In this document: positions 6,309 to 6,441 of the stretch, in pieces
Position numbering within the stretch: the first letter of the stretch is position 1
How the letters are laid out: each line of letters opens with the position of its first letter
Assembly: GCA_024277695.1 (NCBI GenBank)
Contig: JAJRUR010000308.1
Coordinates: 1 to 6,441 of the forward strand
Length of the DNA: 6,441 nt
DNA from: Bacteroidota bacterium
GTDB lineage: Bacteria > Bacteroidota > Bacteroidia > Chitinophagales > Saprospiraceae
Direction: 5' to 3'
Translations under genes and position numbers: made by a program
Notes under the pieces: model-generated
Told to the model about the DNA's origin: nothing
The model's input: only the letters and a program-made list of their open reading frames with translations
Database searches by the model: none

Positions 6309-6432
6309 ATCAACTATTTTTGTTCATTTTATTGTTATAGTCTATAGCAGAAATTGCATAGCAAACCGTTATATTATTGCTAAGTGCTACATTTTGTGTA
6401 CATTTTCTCAGCCATAAAAACTTAAAACTTTG

Positions 6433-6440
6433 CAAATTTA
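6433..6440 (-). promoter_or_regulatory. -7-like box before porW
   Basis: On the minus strand TAAATTTG fits TAnnTTTG and would start a transcript near 6426, leaving a leader of about 100-120 nt before porW. The matching -33 element would fall beyond the right edge, so it cannot be checked here. The leader (6309-6432) has no other supported feature. Confidence 0.42.
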
Positions 6441-6441
6441 T

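Noticed and set aside
6380..6415. An 11-codon open frame in the porW leader on the minus strand (MAEKMYTKCST)
   Set aside because: It is short enough to be chance, and no attenuator-like codon run or hairpin accompanies it.

Overview
The window looks like chromosomal DNA from a member of the Bacteroidota. Four lines of evidence agree. There is a type IX secretion lipoprotein (PorW/SprE family), a system restricted to this phylum. The promoter-like sites match the Bacteroidota TAnnTTTG form of the -7 box. Shine-Dalgarno sites are largely absent. The left edge carries a cluster of small GC-rich hairpins of a kind I associate, from memory, with Bacteroidota intergenic repeats. Saprospiria is possible, but the sequence does not prove the class.

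All five genes are on the minus strand, so the window reads right to left. At 6441-6309 there is a leader with a -7 box. At 6308-3129 lies porW/sprE, a 1059-residue TPR lipoprotein with an extremely Lys/Arg-rich insert and an uncertain start codon. At 3128-2942 there is a gap with two perfect hairpins and the best promoter of the window. At 2941-2299 lies the ribosomal protein pair rplU-rpmA (bL21-bL27). At 2298-2039 there is a 260-nt gap with a weak hairpin and a -7-like box. At 2038-279 lie two genes overlapping by 7 nt: an ATP-grasp ligase and a class I glutamine amidotransferase-like protein. At 278-1 there is no gene, only an AT-rich inverted repeat and the hairpin cluster.

There appear to be three functional blocks. 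PorW/SprE serves the type IX secretion machinery at the outer membrane. bL21 and bL27 are 50S subunit proteins. The ATP-grasp/amidotransferase pair is the least understood part. The overlap implies coupled translation and a joint role. Both proteins keep the residues expected for catalysis, but the substrate is unknown, and the pair resembles the amidoligase clusters inferred in bacteria to make peptide-like metabolites or modify peptides. It is the best candidate here for an undescribed system.
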